A DNA stretch of 64,000 bases from Lolium rigidum (taxonomy: Eukaryota; Streptophyta; Magnoliopsida; Poales; Poaceae), in the NCBI RefSeq assembly GCF_022539505.1, contig NC_061508.1, forward strand, positions 67,527,754 to 67,591,753, given 5' to 3'. Positions 1-10,304 of the stretch are shown piece after piece. Made by a program: the position numbers and the translations under genes. Each line of letters opens with the position of its first letter. Positions within the stretch are counted from its first letter, which is position 1. The notes under the pieces are model-generated. The model saw nothing but the letters and a program-made list of their open reading frames with translations, did no database searches and was not told the DNA's origin.

Positions 1-3000
1 TTTTGGTCTCAAGGACAAAGCAGCAGATGGGCTGGATATTGACACCATCCTTTATGAGGATGGGGAATATGCGAGAAAATGATATACCATCTCGTTTTCC
101 GAACAAGTCCACCGGCGATCCGAGTATTGATGGATTGATCTCGGACGCAATCAAGAGCGGATTAGCCGACGATGACTTCCTTCGAAGAGCTGTTCTTGTG
201 GCCCTTGGTACAGTTCTTGCACCACGATCCAGCAAAACAGTTCCGTTGGAGTATTGGACAATTGTTAAGTACGTGTCACGTTTGAAGAATATGAACTTCA
301 ATGGTTTCACACGTTCTTATTTAATTAACAATATAAAGAAACTGCAAAGTGAACATGAGATGGTGCAATGGCCCCGCGGCAACCTAGCCCTGCTTCAGGT
401 ATATTTGTCCTCACCACGTCCATTCTCTTAAAAAAAATCCAACAATGTATAAAGGTGTTTAACTGTTGTGCCAACATATGCAGTATATTTACTATGAAAA
501 AGTGCACCCAACTGGTTCACAATTGACGTCATCAAAGCCGTTGATGAGGAACTGGACGAAGAAGAGGCGAGTAAGAGAGACAACATTGAATACCAACATG
601 GACGAGGAACAGGCTTGGTAAGTTTTCTCTTACTCATGTACTATTATCTTCATCATTTCATGTGGACTTACATCATCACTTCATGTGGACTTACATCATC
701 ACTTCATGTGCATTCCTTCTAGATTGAGGACGACATATCTGCTAACCACGAAGGGGAGGTGATCCACACACCCGACGTTCCTCCAAGATCAAAGAGGAAG
801 CAAAGTAAAAGAGCTAAAGCTTCGGGTTCGGTGGATGATTCAAGAATGGAGGTCATGGTTGAGCAGATTCGATTAAACTGACCAATCACATAGACACATC
901 ACTAAGCAAACATATGGACAAAGTTGCAGACGTATCTGCTCAGGTGACATGGACTATTTTTTGTATGCTTCTATCTGCTGAAATGCATCTCTACACAGCA
1001 TGACATTAATTACCTTCTGAATTTTGTTCTGCAGAAAGTCCTAAAAATGCTTAACGCGAAAGGAGTTGCGTACAGGGCAGGCAAGGCTGACATGTCTGAT
1101 GACGAAGATCAGGAGGTGGAAGACAAAAAAGAAGGAGCGGCCTCCACACCTAGCCATGGCGTCCTTCCGCCTAAAGATTTCATGGACTTTGACGACATCA
1201 AGTCAGACGGCACTGCATCATTTTTGAATTCAGTTAAGGATCAACATGACGATGAATTGGAAGATGCAAGTAAGAAGAGTGAGCCGATGGATGATTCGAA
1301 CTTCGTGACACCCACCGACAAGAAGAAGACTGCTAATGCTGGGTACACGACACCAGCGCCTAAGCGGGGAGACACCCCCGAAGTACCCATAATCATCGAC
1401 GACAAGGCTACACCCGAATCGTCCTGCTCGGCAACTATTGATTTAACTCTTCCGGATGCATTAGAAGAATTTGATAGCTTGAACACGATCTGCCTGGAAA
1501 GCGATAGAAAGTGGGAAGAAGGAGGAGAAAAAAGATGATGTATGTGGCAAAAAGGAGGAGAAAAAGGAAGATGTCTCTGGGAAGCGCAAACGCAGAGCTC
1601 CTCGCAAATTAAGTTCCCCAAGCATTGTGATGACCGAGAAGCTGTCCTAAACGGTTTCCACGCGCGATCGGAAAAGGTATATTTTCTGAAATATTTTGCA
1701 CTATATCAAGGAATCTTGTTCACATAATTAACTATATATGGTTGTTGTCGATAGGTCCTGATGCTTTGTTCAACAACGAATATGCCACGGACGGATCAAA
1801 TCCGCCGACACCGGAGATAATTGACGCGGCTTGCCGAGTATATTCGGATAATATGCAAATCTACAAAAAAAAACGGCGAAGTAAGACGTGTACGAGAATG
1901 AAGACGGGACTGTGGCGAGGGCTGATTTTCTTAAACCTATCCTTGACCGTGGATGGCTGTGCGGCACTGTAAGTCCAACAACCGATGTCATCCTTCTATT
2001 TCTCCTAGGCTTGAATATATATGTGCTCTGGAGTGATCACCTGTTTGAATTATATGCAGGTCATTGAGTGTTACTTGGCTGAGCTGAGATTAAAATTGAA
2101 GGATAGGACAATATGCCCTGCCTGGAGGGCAAATTCTATAGTCGAAAATCGACCGAGAAGGCAGCGATGGAAAAAGAAAAACCTTGACACGACGGATATT
2201 GCAGAAATGTCAGGTTGCTACGAAAGATGCGAGCTGGAATATTTTGGCACTAACAAGGTAATGATTGCTTGTACATTATTAAGTGAGAGGTTTCAAAATT
2301 AACTATTAATGCATTAATTATTAACTATGTATTTTTTGTAGGCTTATTTCTCGGTTAACATTTCCAAATGCCATCTGGGTCACCGTCGTCATGCACGGTG
2401 ACAAGAAGGAATTTCAGGTGCTAGACTCGTTATGGCGCCTTGAGCAGAGCAAGAATTTTGTGGAAAAGCTGGTATGACTTTTGATCACGGAATGTAAGAC
2501 CACCTTTTGGTACTCGGTACTCGTACTTAAATTTTATGCTTCACGAGAGAAGAAATCTTGAAGGACGTCGAGTTTGCGAACAATGAGATATCAAGAAAGA
2601 AGTATCCAGACGTTTCGAAATGGGAAATTAGAAGATACCCAATACCTATGCAAACTGATACGTGAGTCTACCGTTAATCTTACGCCATTACTATTGATGC
2701 CTATATGCAGATAGTTTACCTCTGATCTATATGCAGGAACTCATGTGGACTGTTCCTGTTAGCATGTATGGAGCATCGGGATGGAGATAAACTAACGGCC
2801 GAATTTTCGCAGGTTACCTCTTATCTATAGTATCTTTGTTACACACATGTTTATCTCTCCCGGTAATCTAAACTACATAATAATTGTTGCAGGAAACGAT
2901 AAACAAGAACAGGAATATGACTGCCGCCAAAATTATAATGGCAGAATCAAACATGCACGAGAAGGCGAAGAAGGATGTCCTTGACATCGCGGCGAAAGCA

Positions 3001-3009
3001 CGTGCGTAA
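1..3009 (+). pseudogene. Decayed Ulp1/SENP-like (peptidase C48) cysteine protease gene, about ten exons
   Basis: The family cleaves ubiquitin-like modifiers; grass genomes hold many copies, often tied to transposons. Exons can be followed by splice signals at about 1-398, 482-620, 722-942, 1035-1675, 1755-1970, 2060-2258, 2341-2471, 2545-2661, 2737-2812 and 2892-3009, ending in TAA at 3007-3009. The first exon encodes the helical domain that usually precedes the protease (motif VALGTVLAPRSS). Exon four is an acidic linker. The C-terminal exons carry the protease: a His codon at 2372-2374, Asp in QVLDSL (2424-2426), Gln in MQTDTNSCGLF and the Cys codon at 2744-2746. An extra base at about 2375 shifts the frame directly after the His codon. 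Other frame breaks lie near 555, 870, 1525 and 1880. It is most likely a pseudogene; its 5' end lies outside the window. Confidence 0.7.
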
Positions 3010-3283
3010 AAAACATTATCAGATATTATTTGCACTAGTTGTAATGCTAGGGTGGATTTGTGTCCGGAAGGTCTCATAGACCTGTAGAACTTTTTTACTT
3101 TGGGTGTTGAACTTATTTGGGGTTGATGTTATTTGTTCCACAATGAGATAAGTACTTTTTTGCACGATAAAAAGTACAGATAAGTAATTCAACCTTTCGC
3201 ACGTACATAATTCAAACGAGTAGCACACGACATGACATAGAAAAAGCGGGAAACATAACAAACACATGTTAAAACTAATGAAA

Positions 3284-3766
3284 CTAAACATGACCATCCT
3301 CAAGTAGCCCCGGCAGCTTCACCGCCATCGTGAACTTCACTCCTCCTCCTCCTCCTCCTCCTCTCTCGTCGAAGTTGTAGGGAAGGGTGTGCATCATGTT
3401 GCGCGTGGGAAAGTGGCACTCAAAGTTGGTGTAGATGTTGAACGTAGTGAATGCTATGAACTCGCAGCCGCACCAAAAGACTTTGCCGAGGAGCTCGTAC
3501 GCGTCGTAGCGGTTGGTGAAGGTGACCGTGAGGAACAAGAGGAAGGCGCGCGTGTGGTCACGGGCCTCGTCGAGGCGAAACATCACCGGCGCGTCCGAAG
3601 GGAGGTGGGCAAAGCCGGCGGTGAGGAACGCGCGGGCGAGCTCGACCGGTCCCCTCCACCTGGAGATGGCCCACACGCGGAGTGTGTTCTCCACGACGAC
3701 GCCCGCCGGGTAGCGTCGCTCGGGCACGGTAGGAGGCCGACGGAAGACCGGTGCGTTGAACTGCAT
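3284..3766 (-). CDS. Hypothetical 160-residue protein
   Basis: I do not recognise this protein. The start is taken at the ATG complementary to 3764-3766, giving MQFNAPVFRR. The protein is rich in aromatic and aliphatic residues in its middle (about 60-120) and has a poly-Gly run near residue 140 encoded by a TCC/GGA microsatellite. No signal peptide or catalytic motif stands out. A TATA-like box at 3862-3869 reads acceptably on either strand and lies about 100 bases upstream of this start. The frame is open and its codon use is GC-rich, like a grass gene, which argues for real coding sequence. A solo exon captured by a transposon is the alternative. Confidence 0.4.
   Translation of the reverse strand: MQFNAPVFRRPPTVPERRYPAGVVVENTLRVWAISRWRGPVELARAFLTAGFAHLPSDAPVMFRLDEARDHTRAFLLFLTVTFTNRYDAYELLGKVFWCGCEFIAFTTFNIYTNFECHFPTRNMMHTLPYNFDERGGGGGGGVKFTMAVKLPGLLEDGHV
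3341..3362. repeat. (TCC)n microsatellite
   Basis: Seven TCC units lie inside the minus-strand coding region and encode consecutive glycines there. Confidence 0.85.
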
Positions 3767-3861
3767 CCTACCGGTGCGTTGCAAGGTCTTGGGTGGGGAT
3801 TAGCTTCAAGTGGAGAATATATGGATTGTGTGTCGCGCCGAGTGAAGAGGGAAAGAGGGGG

Positions 3862-3869
3862 TATAAATA
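3862..3869. promoter_or_regulatory. TATA-like box between divergent short frames
   Basis: TATAAATA on the plus strand reads TATTTATA on the minus strand. It could serve the minus-strand gene ending at 3284 or a plus-strand transcript. There is no direct evidence for either. Confidence 0.3.
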
Positions 3870-4262
3870 GGGCGCCAAATCGATCAATTACAATGAGGCG
3901 CGCCTTACAATGAAACGTCGCGCGTGTGTGTATCCGTGTCAATGCGGTGCGCCTGATTCAGTCTTCCTTTATTGCTCTGAATCGTCGACCATAAATGGCT
4001 CTGAATCGTCGTACGCCTCGCTGAGCGCTCGAGTTGGTGCGGCGCATGCATGGCGAAGTCTGCGACGGGACAAAACCGTGCAACGGTCCGAACCACGTCT
4101 CCTCCCTAGACTAATCATACTGCGGAGTGAGCCTCTCGCGGATCGCCGTCGCTCAGCAGATCGCAGCCGTGCACGGCCTCCATCCAACGGCGTAGAGCTA
4201 GGTATTGTAGGGCCCGCCCGGAGTCGCTTCGACCGCCACGTGAGAATGGCCATTCCTCGGCT

Positions 4263-4450
4263 CCCGAGCGGCCGCCGCCCACCTCTGCCAATGAAGTTAT
4301 GGCGCGCCTGAAGTTATTGGCGACGCCACGCGTGCCCATCAGCCGCCGCCCACCTCTGCCAATGAAGCTATTGGCGACGCCACGCGTGCCCATCAGCCGC
4401 CGCCCACCTCTGCCAATGAATTTATTGGCGACGCCACGCGTGCACAGCGG
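4263..4450 (+). repeat. 54 bp tandem repeat with CCAAT boxes upstream of the B3 gene
   Basis: ATTGGCGACGCCACGCG recurs with an exact 54 bp spacing (ATTGG at about 4316, 4370 and 4424), and a partial unit precedes them. Each unit holds GCCAATGAA and, just after it, ATTGG, so a CCAAT box is present on both strands. The array ends about 30 bases before a TATA box, so it is well placed as a proximal promoter array. Binding by NF-Y is inferred only from the motif. Confidence 0.75.
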
Positions 4451-4478
4451 CCGCCGCCGACCACGGTTGCCTGGGGCA

Positions 4479-4486
4479 TTATATAG
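4479..4486 (+). promoter_or_regulatory. TATA box of the first B3 gene
   Basis: TTATATAG lies about 100 bases upstream of the ATG at 4586 and directly downstream of the CCAAT repeat array. The spacing is normal for a plant core promoter with a short 5' UTR. Confidence 0.6.
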
Positions 4487-4585
4487 CGGCGCTCGTTCGG
4501 CTGCCTCATCTACTCCCGCACAAACCCTAGCCGCCGCAGAACCTGCACCGTAGCGCAGCCCACCCACAAGCCCACGAAGGAATCC

Positions 4586-5026
4586 ATGGCTGGTTTTGGT
4601 GGGCGGCGAGGCGGTCGAGGCCGTCGAGGCCGAGGGCGCGGTCGCCGTGCTGGAGCAGCATCACCCGGCCGCTCGTCGTCGCCAGCGCCGTCATTGTCTT
4701 CGGAGGAGGCGACGTGCTTCGAATTCATCCTACGCATCGACCAGGACCCTCTCGGCATCAAGCGGCTTCCGGACAAGTTCGCCGAGTTCGTCGATGGCGT
4801 CTGCAACTTTCGTCGATGGCGTGTCGAGGTATTGTTCGACGGCCAGGGCAAGATGTACCTGCACACCGGGTGGGACAAGTTCGCCCGCTACCTCGATCTC
4901 GAACCCGGCTGCCAGCTTATCTTCTGCTACGACGGGGATGGCGACATGGTCGTCAAAGTGTTCGACGGCACATCCTGCCGGAGATACTACCACATCGACG
5001 AGTCAAGCTCGAGCACCGACAGTTAG
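4586..5026 (+). CDS. B3-domain protein with Arg/Gly-rich N terminus
   Basis: This is a single-exon protein of 146 residues. Residues 5-22 are an RGG/GR-rich basic stretch, followed by a Ser/Pro linker (26-41). Residues 45-135 resemble a plant B3 DNA-binding domain: FEFILRI opens the first strand, LPDKFAEFV follows, then RRWRVEV, the family signature YLHTGWDKFA at 91-100, and LEPGCQLIFCYDGDGD with VVKVFDG near the end. B3 domains bind DNA through a pseudo-barrel and act in the nucleus. The RG stretch could add nucleic-acid binding or nuclear targeting. The ATG at 4586 sits in a good context behind a TATA box at 4479. A frameshifted paralogue lies 2.3 kb downstream with similar 3' UTR sequence, so this is a tandem duplicate. 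Whether the domain binds DNA is untested. Confidence 0.75.
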   Translation: MAGFGGRRGGRGRRGRGRGRRAGAASPGRSSSPAPSLSSEEATCFEFILRIDQDPLGIKRLPDKFAEFVDGVCNFRRWRVEVLFDGQGKMYLHTGWDKFARYLDLEPGCQLIFCYDGDGDMVVKVFDGTSCRRYYHIDESSSSTDS

Positions 5027-5563
5027 ATATTTTCGAGTGTTCTTTCTTTGCAGCGAAAATGGCCACCGGCCAATAGAACCACTAGTGTACGTTTCCGGTC
5101 ACGGGTGCCCGGGAGTGTTCTTTCTTGGCAGCGAACACAGGAAACACCCGAGGACGACACTAGTTAGGTTTCCTCATTTTTCAATGTTCTAATCTTGTTT
5201 TAAACTATGTAATGGTTTGTGTAATGTTCGTATATGTGTTTAAATGAAAAAGAGAAAAAAAATTAGGTAAAAGTTATTGGTTTCCAAAATTTGTGAAGTT
5301 TTTTATTTATTTCAATTTTTGTGATAGTAAACCTATAAATTTATGTTAAATTCAGGCGAAAAAAGTTGACGAGATAAAGCCATGGCCCATGAGTTCCCTC
5401 CCCGCGTGCATTGGCCCGTTACATGTCTGACAGCCTAGTTTTTTAATTTTTCTTTAAATCTGCAGCACATCCGGTTAAATTGATAAAATTCAAAAAAGTT
5501 TTAACCAACGGATTATGTTCACAAAAACGTGTGACATATTGGGTAAAAAAAACTGGATTTTTT

Positions 5564-5658
5564 TTCGAAGGTCGAAAAATCGACTAGCTTAGAAAAAGTG
5601 GTTTGATGTAACCCAAACGATTCCGTTTCTAAGAATGTGGATTTTTCGACCTTCGAGA
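5564..5658. repeat. Long hairpin, repeat copy 1
   Basis: The arm starting TTCGAAGGTCGAAAAATCGA pairs with the arm ending TTTTTCGACCTTCGAG. Pairing continues inwards through CTTAGAAA/TTTCTAAG, so the arms are about 30 bases, with a few mismatches and a ~30 base loop. Confidence 0.8.
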
Positions 5659-6034
5659 AACGCTCCAGAAATTTTTGCACACACTCTCGTATCCATTCTA
5701 ATACGAAGTGTGATGGTTTTTTCAATTTTTGAATTTCTGTGAAAATAAACAATTAAATTTCAGTTAAATTCGAGTTGAAAAAAAAACAAAAGAAAACTAG
5801 AGAACCCTGAAGGATGGGCCATGAGTGTTCCTTCCCCGCGTCCATGCTCCACGTTAATGGGCTTAGTAGAAACCGCGTTACATGTCTTTCGGCCTAGGCT
5901 GATAAGTTTTTTAGTTTTGATTTGAATAAATCTGCAGCACATCCGGTAAAATTCAAAAAATTCAAAAACGTTTTAACCAACGGATTATGTTCACAAAAAC
6001 GTGTGACATATTGGGTAAAAAAACTGGATTTTTT

Positions 6035-6129
6035 TTCGAAGGTCGAAAAATCGACTATCTTAGAAAAAGTGGTTTGATGTAACCCAAACGGTTCCGTTTC
6101 TAAGAATGTCGATTTTTCGACCTTCGAGA
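6035..6129. repeat. Long hairpin, repeat copy 2
   Basis: This is the same inverted repeat in the second 470 bp unit. Here the arm base next to the shared block is TCGATTTTTCG, so this copy pairs over a longer run than copies 1 and 3. Confidence 0.8.
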
Positions 6130-6504
6130 AACGCTCCATAAATTTTTGCACACACTCTCGTATCCATTCTAGGATCGAAGTGTGAAGGTTTTTTTCAGTT
6201 TTTGAATTTCCGTGAAAATAAACTATTAAATTTCAGTTAAATTCGAGTTGAAAAAACGAAGAAAACTGGAGAACCCTGCTGGATGGGCCATGAGTATTCC
6301 TTCCCCACGTCCATGCTCCACGTTAATGGGCTTAGTACAAACCGCGTTACATGTCTTTCGGCCTAAGTGATAAGTTTTTTAGTTTTGATTTCAATAAATC
6401 TGCAGCAAACCTGGTTAAATTCAAAAAATTCAAAAAAAGTTTTAACCAACGGATTATGTTCACAAAAACGTGTGACATATTGGGTAAAAAAAACTGGAAT
6501 TTTT

Positions 6505-6599
6505 TTCGAAGGTCGAAAAATCGACTAGCTTACAAAAAGTGGTTTGATGTAACCCAAACGGTTCCGTTTCTAAGAATGTGGATTTTTCGACCTTCGAGA
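6505..6599. repeat. Long hairpin, repeat copy 3
   Basis: This is the same inverted repeat in the third 470 bp unit, with a TTACAAAA change in the inner arm that weakens the inner stem. Confidence 0.8.
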
Positions 6600-6802
6600 A
6601 ACGCTCCAGAAATTTTTGCACACACTCTCGTATCCATTCTAAGACGAACTGTGAAGGTTTTTTCATTTTTTGAATTTCTGTAAAAATAAACTACTAAATT
6701 TCAGTTAAATTCGAATTGGAAAAAAGACAGAAGAAACTAGAGAACCCAGCTGGATGGGCCATGAGTGTTCCCTACCCACCGCTCCATCGCCTCCCTAAGG
6801 AC

Positions 6803-6810
6803 TATAAAAA
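6803..6810 (+). promoter_or_regulatory. TATA box of the second B3 gene
   Basis: TATAAAAA lies about 95 bases upstream of the ATG at 6900, the same layout as in the first B3 copy. Confidence 0.6.
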
Positions 6811-6899
6811 GGGCCGCCTCTCATCGTCCCTTTCACACACAAACCCTAGAGGCTCTCTCCCCAACCCTTGCCGCCACCGTCTCAACAAGAGTTGACGCC

Positions 6900-7374
6900 A
6901 TGGCTGGGAGAGGCGGAGGCCGACGTGGTCGTGGCCGTGGCCGCGGCAGAGCTGCACGCTCGCCGTCGCCTGCCACACCGTCGGCTTCATCGCCGGAGAT
7001 GGACGTGGAGGGGCCCGTGCTGTTCGAGTTCGTCCTCGTACTCAAGGGCGACCCACGCGGCATCCAGAGACTTCCTGACCCCTTCGCCGTCTATGTCGCC
7101 GGCGACGATCGACCGGGCACGCTGCATCTGCGGGAGGCTTCGTCCGGCTTCTACCGGTGGATCGTCGACGTGATATACGACGGGCGCGGCAAGATGTACC
7201 TCCACATCCGGCTGGGAGAAGTTCGCGCGCCACCACAGACTCGAAGCCGGCTTCATCCTCCTGTTCACCTACTATGGCGACAGGGACTTGAGCGTCAAGG
7301 TTTTCGACGAGACGCGCTGCCGCCGGGACAACCACGACAACCACGGCGACAGCACCGACGAGGAGGACGACTGA
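6900..7374 (+). pseudogene. Second B3-domain paralogue, broken by a one-base insertion
   Basis: The N terminus from the ATG at 6900 repeats the plan of the upstream gene: an RG-rich stretch, a Ser/Pro linker, then FEFVLVL, RLPDPFAVYV and a strand ending GKMYLH. At that point the frame is lost. An extra T at 7207 moves the rest of the B3 domain (WEKFARHH, LLFTYYGD, SVKVFDE) into another frame, which stays open to the TGA at 7372-7374 and ends in an acidic tail. The unshifted frame runs on to 7478 with unrelated sequence. The paralogue has about nine extra residues before the Trp in the middle of the domain. The break is recent or a sequence error, because everything downstream is still open. 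Confidence 0.75.
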
Positions 7375-7568
7375 TGAAGAGTGTTGTTTCTTCGCAGCGA
7401 ATACGTGCACGGAAGTTTCTGGGTGTTCGCCTCATCCTCCCGCTGGATTTTCCAGTTTGGGTGACTGGGGATTGTTAGCAGTGAACACAGGAAACCTTGG
7501 ATGCACGGTCTAGTTAGGTTTAGTTTTTTTGCAAAATTTTATATTTGTGTCCACCATGGTTCAAAATA

Positions 7569-7651
7569 TGTATTAGTTTGTGGAAAACCATGTCCCAATT
7601 ATGTATTAGTTTGTGGAAAACCATGTCCCAATTATGTATTAGTTTGTGGAA
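7569..7651 (+). repeat. 33 bp tandem repeat
   Basis: TGTATTAGTTTGTGGAAA recurs at 7569, 7602 and 7635 with an exact 33 bp period. It lies in the region 3' of the second B3 copy. Confidence 0.8.
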
Positions 7652-8064
7652 ATTGAAATGAAAATACCAAAAAAAGTATTTTAAAGGTTTCGTGTGTTCA
7701 CACGAAACCTTCGATGCCAAATCAAGTGGATGGATGTGGATGTGGATGTGGATGGGGTTGCCAGGGTGAGTCCAAGCTGAGTGCATGGTTATTTCATGTG
7801 AGAAACCTAGGAGTGCATGGTCTATTTAGTCAACGTCGAAATAATCACAAGTACACAAATATGTGACTATTTTTTACCTCAAACTCATATGTGACTATTT
7901 TTTACTCCTTTCTTACCTGTACCTTCTATGGTAATCAAACTTGTTGATTTTAGATAACATCTCTACGTGGCAATGACTTTGTTATCGAGGGATCGAACAA
8001 GTTTAGCTACGGAGACTGAGCAGTCTATGTGAAAAACAATCTATGCATGAGAATAACAAACAAG
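7652..8064. other. AT-rich intergenic stretch
   Basis: Apart from a (GGATGT)n run near 7730-7755, I see no gene or element here. Confidence 0.5.
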
Positions 8065-8310
8065 GCATTCATGCATAACAGTTATAACTAGCATTTATCT
8101 AGATAAAAGAGTAACAGATTATAACTAGCATTTATCTAAACAAGGCATTCATGCTTAAAAGTTATAACTAGCATTTATCTAAACAAGGCATTCATGCATA
8201 ACTGTCATAACTAGCATTTATCTAAGGCGCCTTTATCTAAACAAGCGAGGCATTCATGCATAACAGTCATAACTAGCATTTATCTAAACAAGCGGGCATT
8301 CATGCATAAC
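8065..8310 (+). repeat. Minisatellite of ~45-50 bp units
   Basis: The unit AACAAGGCATTCATGCATAA followed by ATAACTAGCATTTATCTA recurs about five times with small length changes. It lies just 3' of the minus-strand zinc-finger exon. Confidence 0.8.
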
Positions 8311-8489
8311 ACCGTAGATATAAGTTCTTAATTAGTACTAAGAAATTCCATAAGTAGAACTTAAGGTTCTACGTACACACATTAAACCTAAAAGTTCTTA
8401 GTTATCCATTACAACCGAGACAGAAATAAGCTCCAAGGACATAACATATATACGGGGGCGAGCATCGGGCTGAGGCATGCATGGTAGGT

Positions 8490-8786
8490 TCAGATGTTGC
8501 GACGCCTCTTGAGGATCCTGCCGTAACGGGGAAGGCGAGGACCCAGCAGAAACCTTGCAAGTGCCTCGTGGTCAGCCTTGCCCTGCCACTCGGGGGCGCT
8601 GTTGCGAGTGTCCATAGCATGCATCTCAAGGGAAGCCAGCGCGCCGTCCTTCACCTTGCAGGGACAGAAGGGGCAAGCATGCTTTCCCCTCCGCACTGTC
8701 TTCAGAATCCGAGACTCGAATCCCTTGACCTGCCTCTGCACGTAGGACTCAAAGTTGTCCTCGTCGACGTCGTCATCTGTGTTGTA
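8490..8786 (-). CDS. Terminal exon encoding an XS-type zinc finger
   Basis: The exon starts after an acceptor TTTATTTGCAG (minus strand) and runs to TGA at 8490-8492, giving 98 residues. After an acidic start (DDDVDEDNFESYV) it reads KHACPFCPCK, then LEMHA and KADHEALARFL. That is the C-x2-C...H...H spacing and the closing helix of the zf-XS zinc finger, known from SGS3, IDN2/RDM12 and related plant RNA-silencing proteins. It ends with a basic tail (ILKRRR). No XS or XH domain is visible, so if complete this is a zf-XS-only protein. A possible upstream exon lies at 10305-10617, but a direct join does not keep the frame, so at least one more exon must exist if the two belong together. Confidence 0.55.
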   Translation of the reverse strand, partial: YNTDDDVDEDNFESYVQRQVKGFESRILKTVRRGKHACPFCPCKVKDGALASLEMHAMDTRNSAPEWQGKADHEALARFLLGPRLPRYGRILKRRRNI

Positions 8787-10304
8787 CTGCAAATAAAGGG
8801 GCACATGTGAGGAAGCGGCTAAAGGATGCAGAACATGGTATGGTATTCACAAAGTTCATATCTTCTTAATATTAACTGCTAAATTTAATGAGTAATTCTT
8901 ACAATTCATACCTGAGGAACATAGAGAGCAAACTTTAACCATGGGAGTTTGGATACACGATTTACAAACTGTTAAAGATAATGTATTTATGCTTTCTATC
9001 TTGGTACAAGATTTACATACCGCCAAGAAAGGACTTTCCACACATTCGGCAAACCTGAAGAGTCACTACTAAGCATGAATAATTTCAAAAATAATAGCTT
9101 ACTAAGAGTTTCTACGACATCCAAAAACAAATCAACTGTAGGTAGGCATTCTTCAACCACCTAAAATTTCTAGGTTTGCAGGTTGTCAAAAGGCAGTCCA
9201 TTTTTGGTTACCTTGTCACATATGTTGCTGATTTTGTTTCCTATATTACTTTTTTCATGAAGAAAGCAGTAGCTTTCATTTGAACATATCTTTTATTTTT
9301 CTTAGTGGAAGTCCAATTACTATTTTTCTGTTCTGTTTATAATTTGAGCATAAGTTTGAATTTCCTTAGGACTTTATGTTCTTATGCAAGCGGCAGACAT
9401 AAAGCAGATAGCTGATATAATAAATATTATTTCTGGTTTGTTTGATACATACATCAGGATGTAAATGATGAGTTTTCCATCCGACATAAAAAAGCTTTCC
9501 CATAATTCACCGAATCTACAGGGAAACGGGGGCAAGGACCTGATCCACAATCAAGGTCTGAAATACCAATACTTTTTCCTTGTTTAACACTTGTCGACAC
9601 ATATGTTTAGTATTTATGTCCGTAAAAATTTAGATGTGCCTTATATTGCTTTTCTACACGGTTCAACACTCGTTAACTATGTTTTTCTTGTTTAAAAATT
9701 CAAATGAGAGGTCTGTATTAAAAAGTGGTTCTCAAGTCGTTTATCATACATTCTTGCGTATCCAAATCATGGTAAACAGCAAACCTTCAGCTCTTGACCC
9801 ATTTCAATCCCCAACGGCAAATAGGCTCATTTCTATATGAAGAAGCTCCAAACCAACTTAGTATGACTGCAACTTTCATTTATATTAGGCAAGTGGCTTA
9901 TTTAGTAGTTGTATCTTATTTGTTGTTTGAGAATAATTTAGCTGAATCCACAATAGTTTGAATGGTATCGTCTTCTTATAGTCGTACACAGTAATGATTT
10001 TAATACAAAGTTTATTGCTTTGGATACAAGATCACAATGGTAGAAGAAGTGCAAGAAAAATGAATGTTTGTTGCTTTGGATACAGATCACAACGGGCATT
10101 CAACTAGTAATATTAACTCGCCAATGTTTGTTGCTTTTAATACAAGATCCACTTATTTCCGGACGGAGGGAGTAGATCTAACTCGCAGGGCTCGATGTAC
10201 TCGAGGACATAGCTGCAGCTACCGGATCGACATAGCATCCACGCGCATCTACTACATCTACTTTGCAGGGGTTACCAGATCTGAGAGGGGAGACATAGAT
10301 TTAC
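8787..10304. other. Non-coding stretch, probable intron(s) of the minus-strand gene
   Basis: No clear exon was found. A short CxxC-containing segment on the minus strand (around 9010-9056, between CTTCAG and GTATGT) might be a small exon, but its phase does not join the flanking exons. Confidence 0.3.
10130..10174. mobile_element. Remnant end of a Stowaway-like MITE
   Basis: GGACGGAGGGAGTA matches the usual Stowaway terminus of grasses. The other end is not found, so this is a fragment. Confidence 0.4.

Larger units (their letters stand above)
5350..6765 (+). repeat. Three tandem copies of a ~470 bp repeat between the B3 paralogues
   Basis: The marker GGATTATGTTCAC recurs near 5510, 5982 and 6451, giving periods of 472 and 469 bp. 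A fourth, partial unit (from about 6702) runs into the promoter of the second B3 gene. Each unit holds TGGGCC/GGGCTT-type site II motifs, an AT-rich stretch, and one long inverted repeat. The array looks like amplified promoter or intergenic DNA from the B3 duplication. Confidence 0.85.

Noticed and set aside
3910..4311. Plus-strand frame downstream of the TATA-like box at 3862
   Set aside because: Arg/Ser-rich composition typical of spurious frames in GC-rich promoter DNA.
5519..6683. Repeated ~70-110 codon frames in the 470 bp units
   Set aside because: The same frame appears because the DNA is repeated and palindromic; no start context or domain supports coding.
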